Source: CAVRGQ01 sp963720785 | GTDB taxonomy: Bacteria; Actinomycetota; Acidimicrobiia; IMCC26256; DASPTH01 | DNA length: 64,000 bases | Assembly (NCBI GenBank): GCA_963720785.1 | Contig: CAVRGQ010000009.1 | Span: forward strand, 310,001 to 374,000 | Reading direction: 5' to 3' | The notes under the pieces: generated by a model | The model's input: the letters and a program-made list of their open reading frames with translations, nothing else | Told to the model about the DNA's origin: nothing | Databases searched by the model: none | Shown here: positions 18,176 through 27,475 of the stretch, piece by piece | Numbering within the stretch: position 1 is the stretch's first letter | How the letters are laid out: each line of letters begins with the position of its first letter | Made by a program: the position numbers and the translations under genes

Positions 18176-18994
18176 TCAGAGCTGGGGGCGGTTGCGGGCG
18201 AGTTGCGCGCCGTTGTCGCCGAACACGAGGGTGCCGGTGACCGCGCGGCCGAGGTCGGACACCAATGCGACCACGAGGCGACCGAGGTCCTCGGGTTCGC
18301 CGAGCCGCCCGAGCGGGTGCGCGGCGAGGAGCAGGTCGACCTGCTCGTCGGTGAGCGCCTCGCGCACCACCGGGCTCAGCGTGGTGCCCGGCGCGACCGC
18401 GACGACGCGGATGCCGTGCGGCGCGAGCTCCACCGCAAGGGTGGCGGTGAGGTGGTTGATCGCCGCCTTGGCCGCGCCGTACGACGCCATGCGCAACGAC
18501 GGACGGGTCGTCTCGCCCGAGCTCACGTTCACGATCACCCCCGCCGTGCCCGCGCGCATCATCTCGGTGGCCTGTGCGTGGCAGCCCAGCATCGTGACCA
18601 TGAGGTTCTGCTCGACGACGTCGCGCAGGTAGGCCTCGTCGCAGTCGACGAAATCGGCGGGCATGCGACCCGCCATCGAGCCCACGTTGTTCACCGCGAT
18701 GTCGAGGCCGCCGAGCGCGTCGACGGTCGCGGCGACCGCCGCCGCCGGGCCGCCCTCGGCCCGCAGGTCGAGCGCAGCCGAGGCGACGCGCCCGCCCGAT
18801 TCGGCGCCCGATCCGGCGCCCGATCCGGCGGCAGCCGTCGCCGCGGCGACACCCTCGGCGAGCCAGGCGTCGTCGCGGTCGACGAGCATCACGTCGCAAC
18901 CGGCCGCCGCCAGCCAACTGGCGATGCCCTGGCCGATGCCCACTCCGGCGCCGGTCACCAGCGCACGCTTGCCCTCGAGTCCCAGGTCGATCAT
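18176..18994 (-). CDS. SDR family oxidoreductase
   Basis: A 272-residue short-chain dehydrogenase. It has the cofactor loop TGAGVGIGQG, an Asp after strand 2 (LVDRDD) suggesting NAD(H), NNVGS in place of the usual NNAG, the active-site serine in VNVSSGE and the YGAAK catalytic pair. An internal 12-bp triplication (18794-18829) adds a Gly/Ser/Ala-rich insert around residues 56-68, a surface loop between strands 2 and 3. The substrate is unknown. Confidence 0.88.
   Translation of the reverse strand: MIDLGLEGKRALVTGAGVGIGQGIASWLAAAGCDVMLVDRDDAWLAEGVAAATAAAGSGAGSGAESGGRVASAALDLRAEGGPAAAVAATVDALGGLDIAVNNVGSMAGRMPADFVDCDEAYLRDVVEQNLMVTMLGCHAQATEMMRAGTAGVIVNVSSGETTRPSLRMASYGAAKAAINHLTATLAVELAPHGIRVVAVAPGTTLSPVVREALTDEQVDLLLAAHPLGRLGEPEDLGRLVVALVSDLGRAVTGTLVFGDNGAQLARNRPQL
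18794..18829. repeat. 12-bp triplication inside an SDR gene
   Basis: Three head-to-tail 12-bp units (GCCCGATTCGGC followed by two copies of GCCCGATCCGGC) encode a Gly/Ser-rich loop in frame. The length is a multiple of three, so copy-number change would alter loop length without breaking the gene. Confidence 0.7.
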
Positions 18995-19160
18995 GGCGCC
19001 ATCATGGCCGAGCGGCCCGCGACGGCCCCGGATGCGCGGCCACTAGTGCCCGGGGCCACCGAGTGGTCGTCAGGGCGCCGTCAGCCCTATCAGTGGCCTC
19101 TCAGCCACTCTCGGCCACCATGGAGACCGTCGGGAGAACATCGAGTACCGGAGGATCCCC

Positions 19161-20033
19161 GTGAGCGAAGACGCACCCCAGGCCGCGCCCGGCAGTCAAG
19201 GCGGCAACGAAGCCGGCGACGAGGCCGCGACCACCCCCGTCGTGCCGGAGACCCCGGCACCCGTGGCCGAGACCCCCGCGCCCCCGGTCGCGCCGGCCGC
19301 GCCGGCCGCGCCGGCCGCTGCGGACGCTGCGGAAGCACCCACCGTCGCCGGGTACGCGGCCCCTGCTGCGGCGCCGGTCGACCCCACCGTCGCGGCTCCC
19401 TTCGCGGCACCGGTTGCGGCACCGGTCGCGGCGCAACCGGCAGCCCACCAGAACGGCTTCTTCATCCCCCGCTGGGTCGGCTACGTGGCGGCGGCCATCG
19501 TCGGCATCCTGATCGTCGGTGGCATCGGCTACGCCATCGGCCACGAGAGTTCGTCGTCGAACAGTGGCAACGCCAGCGCCAACTTCCCGGGCAACGGCAA
19601 CTTCCCCGGCATCGGCAACCGGAACGGCAACGGCAACGGCAACGGCACCCAGAACGGCAACGGCGTGCCCGCATTCCCGGGGAACGGCAACTCGAACGGC
19701 TCGAACGGCAACGGGAACTCGAACGGGAGTGGCAACGGCGGCACCACCACGTCGGGTGGTTTCCTCGGTGTCGCCATCCAGGACCCCGCCAGCGGCTCGG
19801 GCGCCGAGATCACCAGCGTGCAGAGCGGCAGCCCCGCCGCCGACGCCGGATTGAAGGCCGGTGACGTCGTCACCAAGGTCGACAGCACCGACATCGCCAC
19901 CGCCGCGGCCCTCGGTCAGGCCATCCGCTCGCACTCGTCGGGCGACACCGTGACCGTGACCTACGTGCGGGACGGGACCACCACCACCGCCAAGGTCACT
20001 CTCGGGAGCGCGAGCACCAGCCAGAGCAACTGA
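19161..20033 (+). CDS. Membrane-anchored PDZ-domain protein lacking a protease domain
   Basis: A 290-residue protein with a GTG start and GGAGG upstream (19151-19155). It has a disordered Pro/Ala-rich cytoplasmic part (1-95), one membrane span (YVAAAIVGILIVGGIGYAIG), an extracellular Asn/Gly-rich linker (about 130-200) and a C-terminal PDZ domain. The PDZ carries the carboxylate-binding-type GFLGVAIQD loop and AGLKAGDVVTKVDSTDI. It has the architecture of an HtrA/DegP-type protease without the trypsin-like domain, so it probably binds exported protein tails rather than cutting them. The gene ends 23 bp before a nested palindrome and converges with the PhoH-like gene. Confidence 0.85.
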   Translation: MSEDAPQAAPGSQGGNEAGDEAATTPVVPETPAPVAETPAPPVAPAAPAAPAAADAAEAPTVAGYAAPAAAPVDPTVAAPFAAPVAAPVAAQPAAHQNGFFIPRWVGYVAAAIVGILIVGGIGYAIGHESSSSNSGNASANFPGNGNFPGIGNRNGNGNGNGTQNGNGVPAFPGNGNSNGSNGNGNSNGSGNGGTTTSGGFLGVAIQDPASGSGAEITSVQSGSPAADAGLKAGDVVTKVDSTDIATAAALGQAIRSHSSGDTVTVTYVRDGTTTTAKVTLGSASTSQSN

Positions 20034-20056
20034 CCAGAAGATCCCCCCGCACCGTG

Positions 20057-20107
20057 CGAACCGGCGTCAGTTCCTGCCCATCATGGGCAGCGATTGACGC
20101 CGGTTCG
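20057..20107. repeat. Nested palindrome, copy 3 (likely bidirectional terminator)
   Basis: Perfect 13-bp arms (CGAACCGGCGTCA at 20057-20069, complement at 20095-20107) around an inner 7-bp stem CTGCCCA/TGGGCAG (20074-20090). It lies between the convergent PDZ and PhoH-like genes. Same size and design as copies at 8043, 34956 and 41182, with a different sequence except for the GCGTC/GACGC inner end of the arms. Confidence 0.85.
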
Positions 20108-20118
20108 TCGCGTGGGAC

Positions 20119-21444
20119 TCAGGTGTCGAGGACCTGCGTGACCAGCGCGGCGATCGCGGAGCGCTCGGAGCGGGTGAGGGTCACGTGCGCGAACAGCGGG
20201 TGACCCTTCAGCGTCTCGATGACGCTCACCACGCCGTCGTGGCGACCGACGTGCAGGTTGTCGCGCTGGGCGACGTCGTGGGTGAGCACCACGCGGCTGC
20301 CGCGCCCGAGCCGGCTGAGCGCGGTGAGCAGCACGGAACGCTCGAGGTTCTGCGCCTCGTCGATCACCACGAACGAGTCGGTGAGGCTCCGGCCGCGGAT
20401 GTGGGTGAGCGGCAGGATCTCGAGCAGCCCGCGCTCGAGCACCTCCTCGATCACCTCGGGGCCCACCATCGACTCCAGCGCGTCGGTGACGGCCGCACCC
20501 CACGGCGCCATCTTCTCCGTCTCCGAGCCGGGCAGGTAGCCGAGGTCCTGGCCACCGACCGCGTAGATCGGGCGGAACACCACCACGCGCTGGTGCGTGC
20601 GCCGCTCCAGCACCGACTCGAGGCCCGCCGCGAGGGCGAGCACGCTCTTGCCGGTGCCCGCGCTGCCACCGAGGCTCACGATGCCGATGCTGTCGTCGAG
20701 CAACAGGTCGACGGCGAGGTGCTGCTCGGCCGAGCGGCCGCGGAGGTCGAAGATCGCCTGGTCGGAGCGTACGAGGTGCACCCGCTTGTCGGGGTGCACG
20801 CGCGCGAGCGCGCTCTGCGAGCCGGCGTGCAGCGCGAGTCCGGTGTGGCACGGGAGGTCGCGGGCTTCCTCGAGGTCGGCGACCTTGTGCTCGAAGAGCT
20901 CGTCGATCACCGAGCCCCACACATCCAGCTCCGCGAAGCCGGTCCAGCCGGAGTCGGTGGCGAGTTCGTTGCGGTACTCGTCGGCTTCGAGCCCCACCAC
21001 GGAGGCCTTGAGCCGCAGCGGGAGGTCCTTGGTGACGACCACCACACGGCGGCCCTGCTGCTGGATCGACACGGCCACCGCGAGGATGCGGTGGTCGTTG
21101 GCGTCGCCGGAGATGGCGGCCGGGAGGAGGTCGAGGCGCTGGTGGTTGATCTCGACGCGCAGCGTGCCGCCCTCGTCGTTCACCGGCATCGGCTCGGTGA
21201 GCGAGCCGTGCTGCGTGCGCAGGCTCTCGAGGAAGCGCAGGCTGCGGCGGGCGGCCCAGCCCAGCTCGGGGTGGTGGCGCTTGCCCTCGAGCTCGGTGAG
21301 CACCACGAGCGGGAGCACCACCTCGTGCTCCGCGAATCGGGTCGGCGACTGCGGATCGGCCAGCAGCACCGACGTGTCCACCACGTACACGATCTGGGCG
21401 TGGGGGTCGGTGTCCGTGGGTTCGAGGGTCGGCGTCCGGTCCAA
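20119..21444 (-). CDS. PIN-PhoH family ATPase/ribonuclease (PhoH2 type)
   Basis: A 441-residue protein. The N-terminal PIN ribonuclease domain has metal-binding acids in VYVVDTSVLLADP, GDANDHRILA and VVTKD. The C-terminal PhoH ATPase has a P-loop GSAGTGKSVLAL and Walker B FVVIDEAQNLE. PhoH2 proteins of this form are ATP-dependent RNA helicase-ribonucleases, sometimes part of toxin-antitoxin pairs. No antitoxin-like gene is upstream here; the 150 bp before it hold only the divergent sulfotransferase promoter region. The best start is TTG 21444, with weak ribosome-site support. Confidence 0.9.
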   Translation of the reverse strand: MDRTPTLEPTDTDPHAQIVYVVDTSVLLADPQSPTRFAEHEVVLPLVVLTELEGKRHHPELGWAARRSLRFLESLRTQHGSLTEPMPVNDEGGTLRVEINHQRLDLLPAAISGDANDHRILAVAVSIQQQGRRVVVVTKDLPLRLKASVVGLEADEYRNELATDSGWTGFAELDVWGSVIDELFEHKVADLEEARDLPCHTGLALHAGSQSALARVHPDKRVHLVRSDQAIFDLRGRSAEQHLAVDLLLDDSIGIVSLGGSAGTGKSVLALAAGLESVLERRTHQRVVVFRPIYAVGGQDLGYLPGSETEKMAPWGAAVTDALESMVGPEVIEEVLERGLLEILPLTHIRGRSLTDSFVVIDEAQNLERSVLLTALSRLGRGSRVVLTHDVAQRDNLHVGRHDGVVSVIETLKGHPLFAHVTLTRSERSAIAALVTQVLDT

Positions 21445-21596
21445 GGTGAGGCGAACGCTAGCGCCCGTCGCGACGCGAGTTGCGGACCGACGGGTGAGTG
21501 TTCATCTCCACGTCACCTGGCCTCGCGCCGGCTCCCCGAGCGGGGCCGCGTAGGGTGGGGTTCCGGATCAACGCCTCGGGAGGGCACGGCACACCG

Positions 21597-22556
21597 GTGA
21601 CCCACGAACGCCGCGATGCGGTCATTGCAGGAGTGAACAAGGCCGGCACCACGTCGTTGTTCGTCGCGCTCTCCGAGCACCCCGACCTCGCCCCCTCCGC
21701 CGTCAAGGAGACCCGCTTCTTCCTCCCCGCGCGCTACGGGCAACCGCTCGAACCCACGTCGGTGTGGGAGGAGTACTTCGCCGGTGCGCCCGCCGACGCG
21801 GCGGTGCGACTCGAGGCCACGCCGTCGCACGTCTACGGCGGCGCGAACGTCGCCCGGGCGATGCAGGGTGTGCTCCGGGATCCGCACGCGATCTTCGTGT
21901 TGCGCGAGCCGGTGAGCCGCGCGATCTCGTTCTTCACCTACCAGAAGGTCCGCCTGCGCGTCCCGGCCGAGCAACCGATCGCCGAGTACCTCGCGCACGC
22001 CGACTCGCTCGGACCCGACGCCTTCTCCGATCCGACCAACGAGCCGTGGTTCGCGGTGGGCGGCGGTTGCTACGCCGACTACCTGCGTGGGTGGATCGAC
22101 ACGTTCGGCGCCGACCGCGTGCTCGTCGTCGACTTCGACCGCTGGGTGAACGACCAGGTCGCGGTGCGCGACGAAGTGGCCACGTGGCTCGGCCTCGACC
22201 CCGCCGCCTTCCCCGCCCACGACGACGCGTCGGAGAACCGCACCACCGGCTACAAGTCCGCCGGGCTGCAGAAGGTGGCGCTCGCCGGCAACGACCGGCT
22301 CGAGCGCGTGTTCCGCCGGCACCCGGCGGTCAAGCGCAGGCTCCGCTCCCTCTACTACCGGGTGAACGGCCGCAGCGCGAGCGAGGAGATCCCCGAGTCG
22401 GTGCGCGACGACCTCGCCCGCCGCTTCGAGGAGCCCAACGCCCGACTGGCCGCGCTGCTGCGGGCGAACGGTCTCAGCGTGCCCGGTTGGCTCGCCGATC
22501 AGGTGCCGGCCGGCACCGATTCCGGCTCGGGCGCGGGCTCCGCTTCCCCCGGCTGA
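21597..22556 (+). CDS. PAPS-dependent sulfotransferase domain protein
   Basis: A 319-residue sulfotransferase. The 5'-phosphosulfate loop is GVNKAGTTSLF near residue 12. The 3'-phosphate site is FVLREPVSRAISFF, and a later block YADYLRGWIDTFGADRVLV is typical of heparan-type and bacterial Stf-like enzymes. I use the GTG at 21597 (GGGAGGG upstream) because the loop then lies at the usual distance from the N-terminus. It transfers sulfate from PAPS to a carbohydrate or lipid acceptor, which is not identifiable here. Its last 58 bp overlap the convergent gene. Confidence 0.85.
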   Translation: MTHERRDAVIAGVNKAGTTSLFVALSEHPDLAPSAVKETRFFLPARYGQPLEPTSVWEEYFAGAPADAAVRLEATPSHVYGGANVARAMQGVLRDPHAIFVLREPVSRAISFFTYQKVRLRVPAEQPIAEYLAHADSLGPDAFSDPTNEPWFAVGGGCYADYLRGWIDTFGADRVLVVDFDRWVNDQVAVRDEVATWLGLDPAAFPAHDDASENRTTGYKSAGLQKVALAGNDRLERVFRRHPAVKRRLRSLYYRVNGRSASEEIPESVRDDLARRFEEPNARLAALLRANGLSVPGWLADQVPAGTDSGSGAGSASPG

Positions 22557-24857
22557 CCCGGGCCGGCGGCCACCGCGGGCGGCGCGGCCGTGGGCGCGTC
22601 GGTCGACGCCCCCACGTTCACCACGAAGACCACCGCGCACTCGAGCACCACGGCCATGAGTGCGGGGATGGACACGCCCGAGTCGTTGAGCGCGTACCCG
22701 AGGAAGGCGAGCACGGCGAAGGCCAGGAGCGTCTGGCGGATCACCGGCACCCGCTGGAACAGCACCCGGGCCCGGCTCTGCGGCGCGCGCCACAGCACCC
22801 AGAGCAACACGGCGACGACCAGCAGGATCCAGAGCAACTTCGTGTTGGTGAACGAGTCGAGGTTCGCCACGAGCTTGCGGCGGATCGTGAGCACGAAGTC
22901 GCCCGCCTGGCCGTTGACGACCTTGTCGAACAGACGGCCCACGTGGGTCTGCTTGTCGGCGGGTCGCAGCATGTCGACGAACCCCACCGCGAGGCCCGCG
23001 GCAACGAGGAGGCCCCCGAGGATGGCGACGGTGCGGACCCGCACGCGCCTGCCGAGGAGCAACCAGGCGAAGAGCCCGAACGCGGGCGCCCCCGCCAACG
23101 CCGCACCGAAGTCGCCGCCGAACGGCGGCGCCGCCATCACGAGCAGCGTGCACGCGAGCATGGCGATCACCGCCCAGACGGTGCGTCGGCCGGGACGTCG
23201 CCACACCAGGAGGCCGCCGAGCAGCACCACCGCGGCCGTGAGTTGCGCGAACGTCGGGTTGCCCTGGCCCGACACGCGGATGCCCACCGTGGCGGTGTAG
23301 CCGAACACGGTGTCGAGCTCGAGGCGCGCGCCCGCGAGCAGGTCGGCCACGTGCAACACCACGGTGAACCCGAGCGCGATCGCGAGCGGCGCGTGGGGAC
23401 GCCGACGGCCGAAGCCGGCGCACACCACCGCGAACAGCACGGCGAACAGCACCAGGAAGACGAGGTATGCGGGCTGCCGTCCGGCGCGCCCGAAGTGCAA
23501 TGGCCCCGCGACATAGGTGGCGGCGAGGAACCCGAGCACGGCGAGCGCGAAGCCGCGCAACAGGCCCGGTCGCACCCAGCGGAGTCGGCCATAGCGGCGT
23601 TGCGTGGCGAGACCGGCGAGCAGCGCGAGCACGATCGAGAGCACGAGCACGATCGTGGTGGCGAGCGCCACCTTCGAATCGCGGAACACCGCGTCGGTGT
23701 TGGCGCGCACGAGCCGGGTGATGCGGTCGCGGCCGCCGCCGCCGCGCGATTCCATCACCTCGCCTTCCATCTTCCTGGGCGCCTCGATCCCGAGGAGGGC
23801 CAGCGCGGTGGGTGCGGTGTCGTACGTGTACACGAAGCCGGTGCGGCGGCTCGACGACGACCGCAGCAGGCCGGGAGTGACGCCAGGCGCGGCGCAGCGA
23901 CGCGACAGTGAGGCCCGATCCCCGGCGCGACGCCGCCGGGCTGATGACCATCACCGCGTCGTGCTCGACGTCGACGTCGGCGAGCATGCGCCCCACCAGC
24001 CCATCGAACCGCTCCAGCGCCGTGATCCGCTGCGCCCGGAGCTGTGCGGTGGTGGTGAAATCGCCGTAGAGGTCGGCGCGCAGCACGTCGGAACCCTCCA
24101 CCAGCACGACGCCCCCGGCCGACCACGCGTCGGCGAACGCGTCGTACGCGGTGTCGAGGTTCATGCGTACGCCGAACGGCCAGCCCGGCGCGTCCTCGAG
24201 CAGCTCGCGCCCGACCATCCCGCGCGGCACCTTGCCGTCGCCGGTCATGAGCGCGTTGACCGCGGCGCGCTGGTACTGGGGCAACGGGTCGTCGACGACG
24301 GGTTGCGCGCCGTCGGCGTTGGCGATCACCGCACGCGACTCCCCCGCACCCGCGAGGGCGTCGCCGAACGCTCCGAGGCGCGGATTGAACAGGCCGTCGG
24401 CGTTCTCCTGCTTCAGCGCGGCGATGCCGAGGTGCACGATCTCGCCGTCGGCGTCGCGCCCCGTGCGCTGGTGGTACACCTCGGCCGCGGTGGTCTTGCC
24501 GTAGGCCTCGGTGGGCTCGAACGCCTGCGGGGCGAGTGGCGTCCCCGCCGATGCGCGCCCGCCCGCGCCGATGGCGGTGTAGCCCGCCGCCGCCGACGAG
24601 CGCTTGCCCGCCGTGCGGGTGATCATGTCGCCGAGCGCCGACTGGGCGAACAGCGCCTGCAGGTGCGGGACGTCGGCGGCCTGGACGTCGCCCCACGACA
24701 CCGCGGGCAACGAGATGATGAGCACGCGCCGCACGGTGGCGTCCTTCGGAGCCGCGGCCGACGCGGCCGACGCAGCCGGCGCGGTGCCGACGAGGAGCAC
24801 CACCGCGCCCAGCGTCGCGACGAGCGCGACCACGCGCCTCGTCGTCCGGCGCATCAT
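22499..24857 (-). CDS. Alkaline-phosphatase-fold protein with C-terminal multi-span membrane domain (one frameshift)
   Basis: The N-terminal part starts at ATG 24857 with a signal/anchor sequence. It has an alkaline phosphatase/sulfatase-like extracellular domain: VRRVLIISLPAVSWGDV at the first metal-site strand, GYTAIGAGGRAS, and later MVISPAASRRGSGL and YTYDTAPTALALLGI. The C-terminal part (about 350 residues) has eight to ten membrane spans. The frame changes near 23885-23895 between VASLR and the continuation; one base off joins them into a protein of about 785 residues. The ATG overlaps the MurJ stop (ATGA), so it is translated with the lipid II flippase and likely works on the outer face of the membrane, perhaps on phospholipid or cell-wall phosphate groups. 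It lacks the usual sulfatase Cys/Ser-x-Pro-x-Arg motif. Confidence 0.72.
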
Positions 24858-26470
24858 TCCTCGGCCGCCAGGTCGGGATCGGCGGGTTCGAACGCGGCTT
24901 CGAACCGGCGCCCGCGCTTGGGCAGCAGCTTCAGCATCGCGAAGTAGGCCGCGGCGGCGACGACCCCGATCACCGCGAGCACCGCGAGCGTGGTGAGCCG
25001 ATCGGTGGGGTGCACGAGGTCCTCGATCCACCACGCGAGGAGGGCGAGCAGCGCGACGAACGGCAGCACCTTCCACAACGACGTGGGGAAGAACGGATAA
25101 CCGACGCGCCGGCGGAGAATGCCGCCGAGCACGAGCGTGCCGATGAAGTAGGCCGCCGCGTGCCCGAGGCCCAGGAACGCCACCTTCGCCGCGTCGCTCT
25201 CGGCGTTGAGGCCGCCCACCACCATCACCGCGGCGCCGAGCAACGCGCAGCCACCGGCCACGAGCGCGGGCGTGCGGCTGTCGTCGAGCGCGTAACAGGC
25301 CCGGGCGAGCAGCAGGAACGTGCCGTAGGTGAACAGGCCGATGCCGAGCGACGCGAGCACCGCCGCGAACAGCTCCACATCCGCGTTCGACGGCGCGATG
25401 ACGTCCATCGCGGGCCGGGCGAGCGCCACGAACGCGGCGGCGACGGGCACGAGGGTGACCACCATGCCGTCGAGGCCCCACCGCAGGCGCTCCGCGAACG
25501 CGCCCATGTCGTCGTCGGCGACGTCGTGCGAGAGCTCGGGGAGGATCGTGGTGTGGATGGGCTGGGCGAGGATCGCGTAGGGCGCGAGGAAGGCGACCAT
25601 GCAGAACTGGTAGGCGATCACGCCACCCGCCACCTGGTTGCCCATGACCATCGCGGCGAGGAGCAACACGGCGACGTCGGGTTGCAGCGCGACCCACGCG
25701 GAGAGCACGAGCAGGTGGCGCAGCTTGCGGTCCATCGCGCCGACCTTCGGCCGCAGCCGGAACCCCGAGCGCAGCACCGCGACGAACGGCACGCCGGTGA
25801 AGCCGATCACGCCGAGCGTGGCGCCGATGCCGAGCACGAGCTTCTCGGCGAGGGTGAGATCGAGGCTGGGGCTGTCGCCGTGCATCGCCCGGAACACCAG
25901 CATCACGATCACGATGACGAGGGTGTTGGCGATGGGTGCGATCGCGGTGATCACGAACCGTCGTTGGGCGTAGAGCACCGCGGTGGCGACGGTGCCCACC
26001 GCGTAGAGCAGCACCTGCGGGATCATGAACCGCAGCAGGAACGTGGACAGCGCAACCTGCTGCTGCTCGATCGCGTGGTTCGAGTTCCCGGCGGAGAGCA
26101 GGCGCGCGATCGCGGGGGCGAAGATCAGCCCGACCACGGTGACGACGCCCATCACCACGAGCGCGAAGCCCAGGACGCCCGACGCGAGGCGCTCCGCTTC
26201 GCCCTGGTCGTCCTGGCGGAAGTGCTCGGCGAACGTGGGCACGAGGACCGCGGAGAGCGCGCCGGCCGCGACCAGCTCGAAGAGGATGTTGGAGACGGAG
26301 TTGGACGACTGGTACGTGTTGCCCAGGTACGTGGTGCCGAGGACCGCCGCGACCACCCAGACGCGCCCGAAGCCGATGCCGCGGGACGCCGCCGTGGCCA
26401 CGCTCATGCGCGTGGCGGCCCGGCGATGGCCGGGGGGTTGACCGCCCTGTGCCTCCGTGTGCTCCACCAC
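24854..26470 (-). CDS. murJ: MurJ (MviN) family lipid II flippase
   Basis: A 538-residue membrane protein of the MurJ/MviN family with about 14 spans. It carries lipid-linked peptidoglycan precursors across the membrane. The N-terminal pattern (ATAASRGIGFGRVWVVAAVLGTT, NILFELVAAGALSAVLVPTF) and the second-half block (LPELSHDV, LLARACYALDDSRTP) are characteristic. The start may be GTG 26470 or a neighbouring GTG; an ATG at 26407 would remove a 21-residue polar leader. It is the first gene of a two-gene unit with the phosphatase-like membrane protein. Confidence 0.88.
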   Translation of the reverse strand: MVEHTEAQGGQPPGHRRAATRMSVATAASRGIGFGRVWVVAAVLGTTYLGNTYQSSNSVSNILFELVAAGALSAVLVPTFAEHFRQDDQGEAERLASGVLGFALVVMGVVTVVGLIFAPAIARLLSAGNSNHAIEQQQVALSTFLLRFMIPQVLLYAVGTVATAVLYAQRRFVITAIAPIANTLVIVIVMLVFRAMHGDSPSLDLTLAEKLVLGIGATLGVIGFTGVPFVAVLRSGFRLRPKVGAMDRKLRHLLVLSAWVALQPDVAVLLLAAMVMGNQVAGGVIAYQFCMVAFLAPYAILAQPIHTTILPELSHDVADDDMGAFAERLRWGLDGMVVTLVPVAAAFVALARPAMDVIAPSNADVELFAAVLASLGIGLFTYGTFLLLARACYALDDSRTPALVAGGCALLGAAVMVVGGLNAESDAAKVAFLGLGHAAAYFIGTLVLGGILRRRVGYPFFPTSLWKVLPFVALLALLAWWIEDLVHPTDRLTTLAVLAVIGVVAAAAYFAMLKLLPKRGRRFEAAFEPADPDLAAEE

Positions 26471-26537
26471 CGCGAGAGCCTACGGGCCCCCGCCCACCAA
26501 TCCGGGCCGCCCGGCACGCCCACGCGACACTGGTCGG

Positions 26538-27464
26538 ATGCGACCGACGACCGACCCCCGCGAGTCACGGGCCCTCACCACGAAGCTCGTCCACAAAGGG
26601 GTGGAGCGCTCGTTCCGCGTGTGCGCGCCGCCCCGACGGTCCGGAGAGGGCAAGCGCCGCCGGCCCCTGATCGTCCTGTTGCACGGCGGCGGGGGCACCG
26701 GGGTGGGGATCGCCCGCCAGGGCGACTGGGACCGGATGGCGGTGCAGGAGGGGTTCGTCACCCTCGCGCCCGACGGAACCTCCCGGGCCTGGAACGCGGG
26801 CACGTGCTGCGGACCGCCCGAGCAGGACGGCGTCGACGACGAAGGGTTCGTGCTCGCCGCCGTGGCGAGTGTCATGGCCGAGCACGCCATCGACCCGACC
26901 CGCGTGTTCGCGACCGGCCTCTCGAACGGCGGGATGATGGCCTACCGGTTGGCGTGCGTCGCGCCCCACGTGTTCTCGGCAATCGCGCCGGTCGGGTGCT
27001 CGTCGGTGTGGGCGCCCGGGCCCACGGCGCCGGTGTCGCTGCTCCACATCCACGGGCTGCGCGACGAGTTCGTGCCCTTCGAAGGTGGGCACCCGCAGCG
27101 CACGCTCCAGCAGCACCCACCGAGCTACCGATCCGTCGTCGACGTGGTCGCCGACTTCGTGCGGGTCGACGGCTGCCCGCCCGATCCCACCGTGCGCACC
27201 GAGGGCGCCGGCCTCGACGAGCGCACGACCACCAGCTGGGCTCCCGGCCCCACGGGTGCCCGGGTCGAGCTCGTGACCATTCCGCGTGGCATGCACTCCT
27301 GGCCGGGCGGCCGCCGGATGCTGCGCACCCTCGACCCACCCAGCCCCGCGATCGACGCGACCGATGCGATCTGGCGGTTCTTCGCATCACTGCCCGCCCG
27401 TCAGTCGCAGCCTTCTCCGCCGCCATCCCCGGCGCCTTCTCCGCCGCCCACCCGGCGCCGGTAG
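26538..27464 (+). CDS. Polyhydroxybutyrate depolymerase/LpqC-like esterase
   Basis: A 308-residue alpha/beta hydrolase. The oxyanion block is LIVLLHGGGGTG, the nucleophile elbow is GLSNGGMMAYRLAC (serine in GLSNGG), and the final histidine is in RGMHSWPGG. A disulfide-like pair in GTCCGPP matches PHB depolymerase/feruloyl esterase relatives. Homologues are often secreted, but here no signal peptide is seen, so it is probably intracellular. The C-terminus is a Pro-rich low-complexity tail. It hydrolyses short polyester or acyl ester bonds; the exact substrate is unknown. It lies 11 bp upstream of bioB. Confidence 0.8.
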   Translation: MRPTTDPRESRALTTKLVHKGVERSFRVCAPPRRSGEGKRRRPLIVLLHGGGGTGVGIARQGDWDRMAVQEGFVTLAPDGTSRAWNAGTCCGPPEQDGVDDEGFVLAAVASVMAEHAIDPTRVFATGLSNGGMMAYRLACVAPHVFSAIAPVGCSSVWAPGPTAPVSLLHIHGLRDEFVPFEGGHPQRTLQQHPPSYRSVVDVVADFVRVDGCPPDPTVRTEGAGLDERTTTSWAPGPTGARVELVTIPRGMHSWPGGRRMLRTLDPPSPAIDATDAIWRFFASLPARQSQPSPPPSPAPSPPPTRRR

Positions 27465-27475
27465 CCTGACCGGCC

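Noticed and set aside
19570..19750. Asn/Gly-coding repeats as a CRISPR-like or mobile repeat
   Set aside because: The repeats are in frame, of codon-triplet type (AACGGC-rich), and encode the linker of the PDZ protein; no spacers or constant unit.
21513..25697. Very long antisense reading frames (also 257-2482, 9062-12181, 14772-17876, 42433-45597, 43741-46437)
   Set aside because: They are Arg/Ala/His/Asp-rich shadows of confident genes on the other strand or frame, with no domain patterns. In two cases (21513-25697 and 42433-45597) only the part that belongs to a frameshifted real gene was kept.
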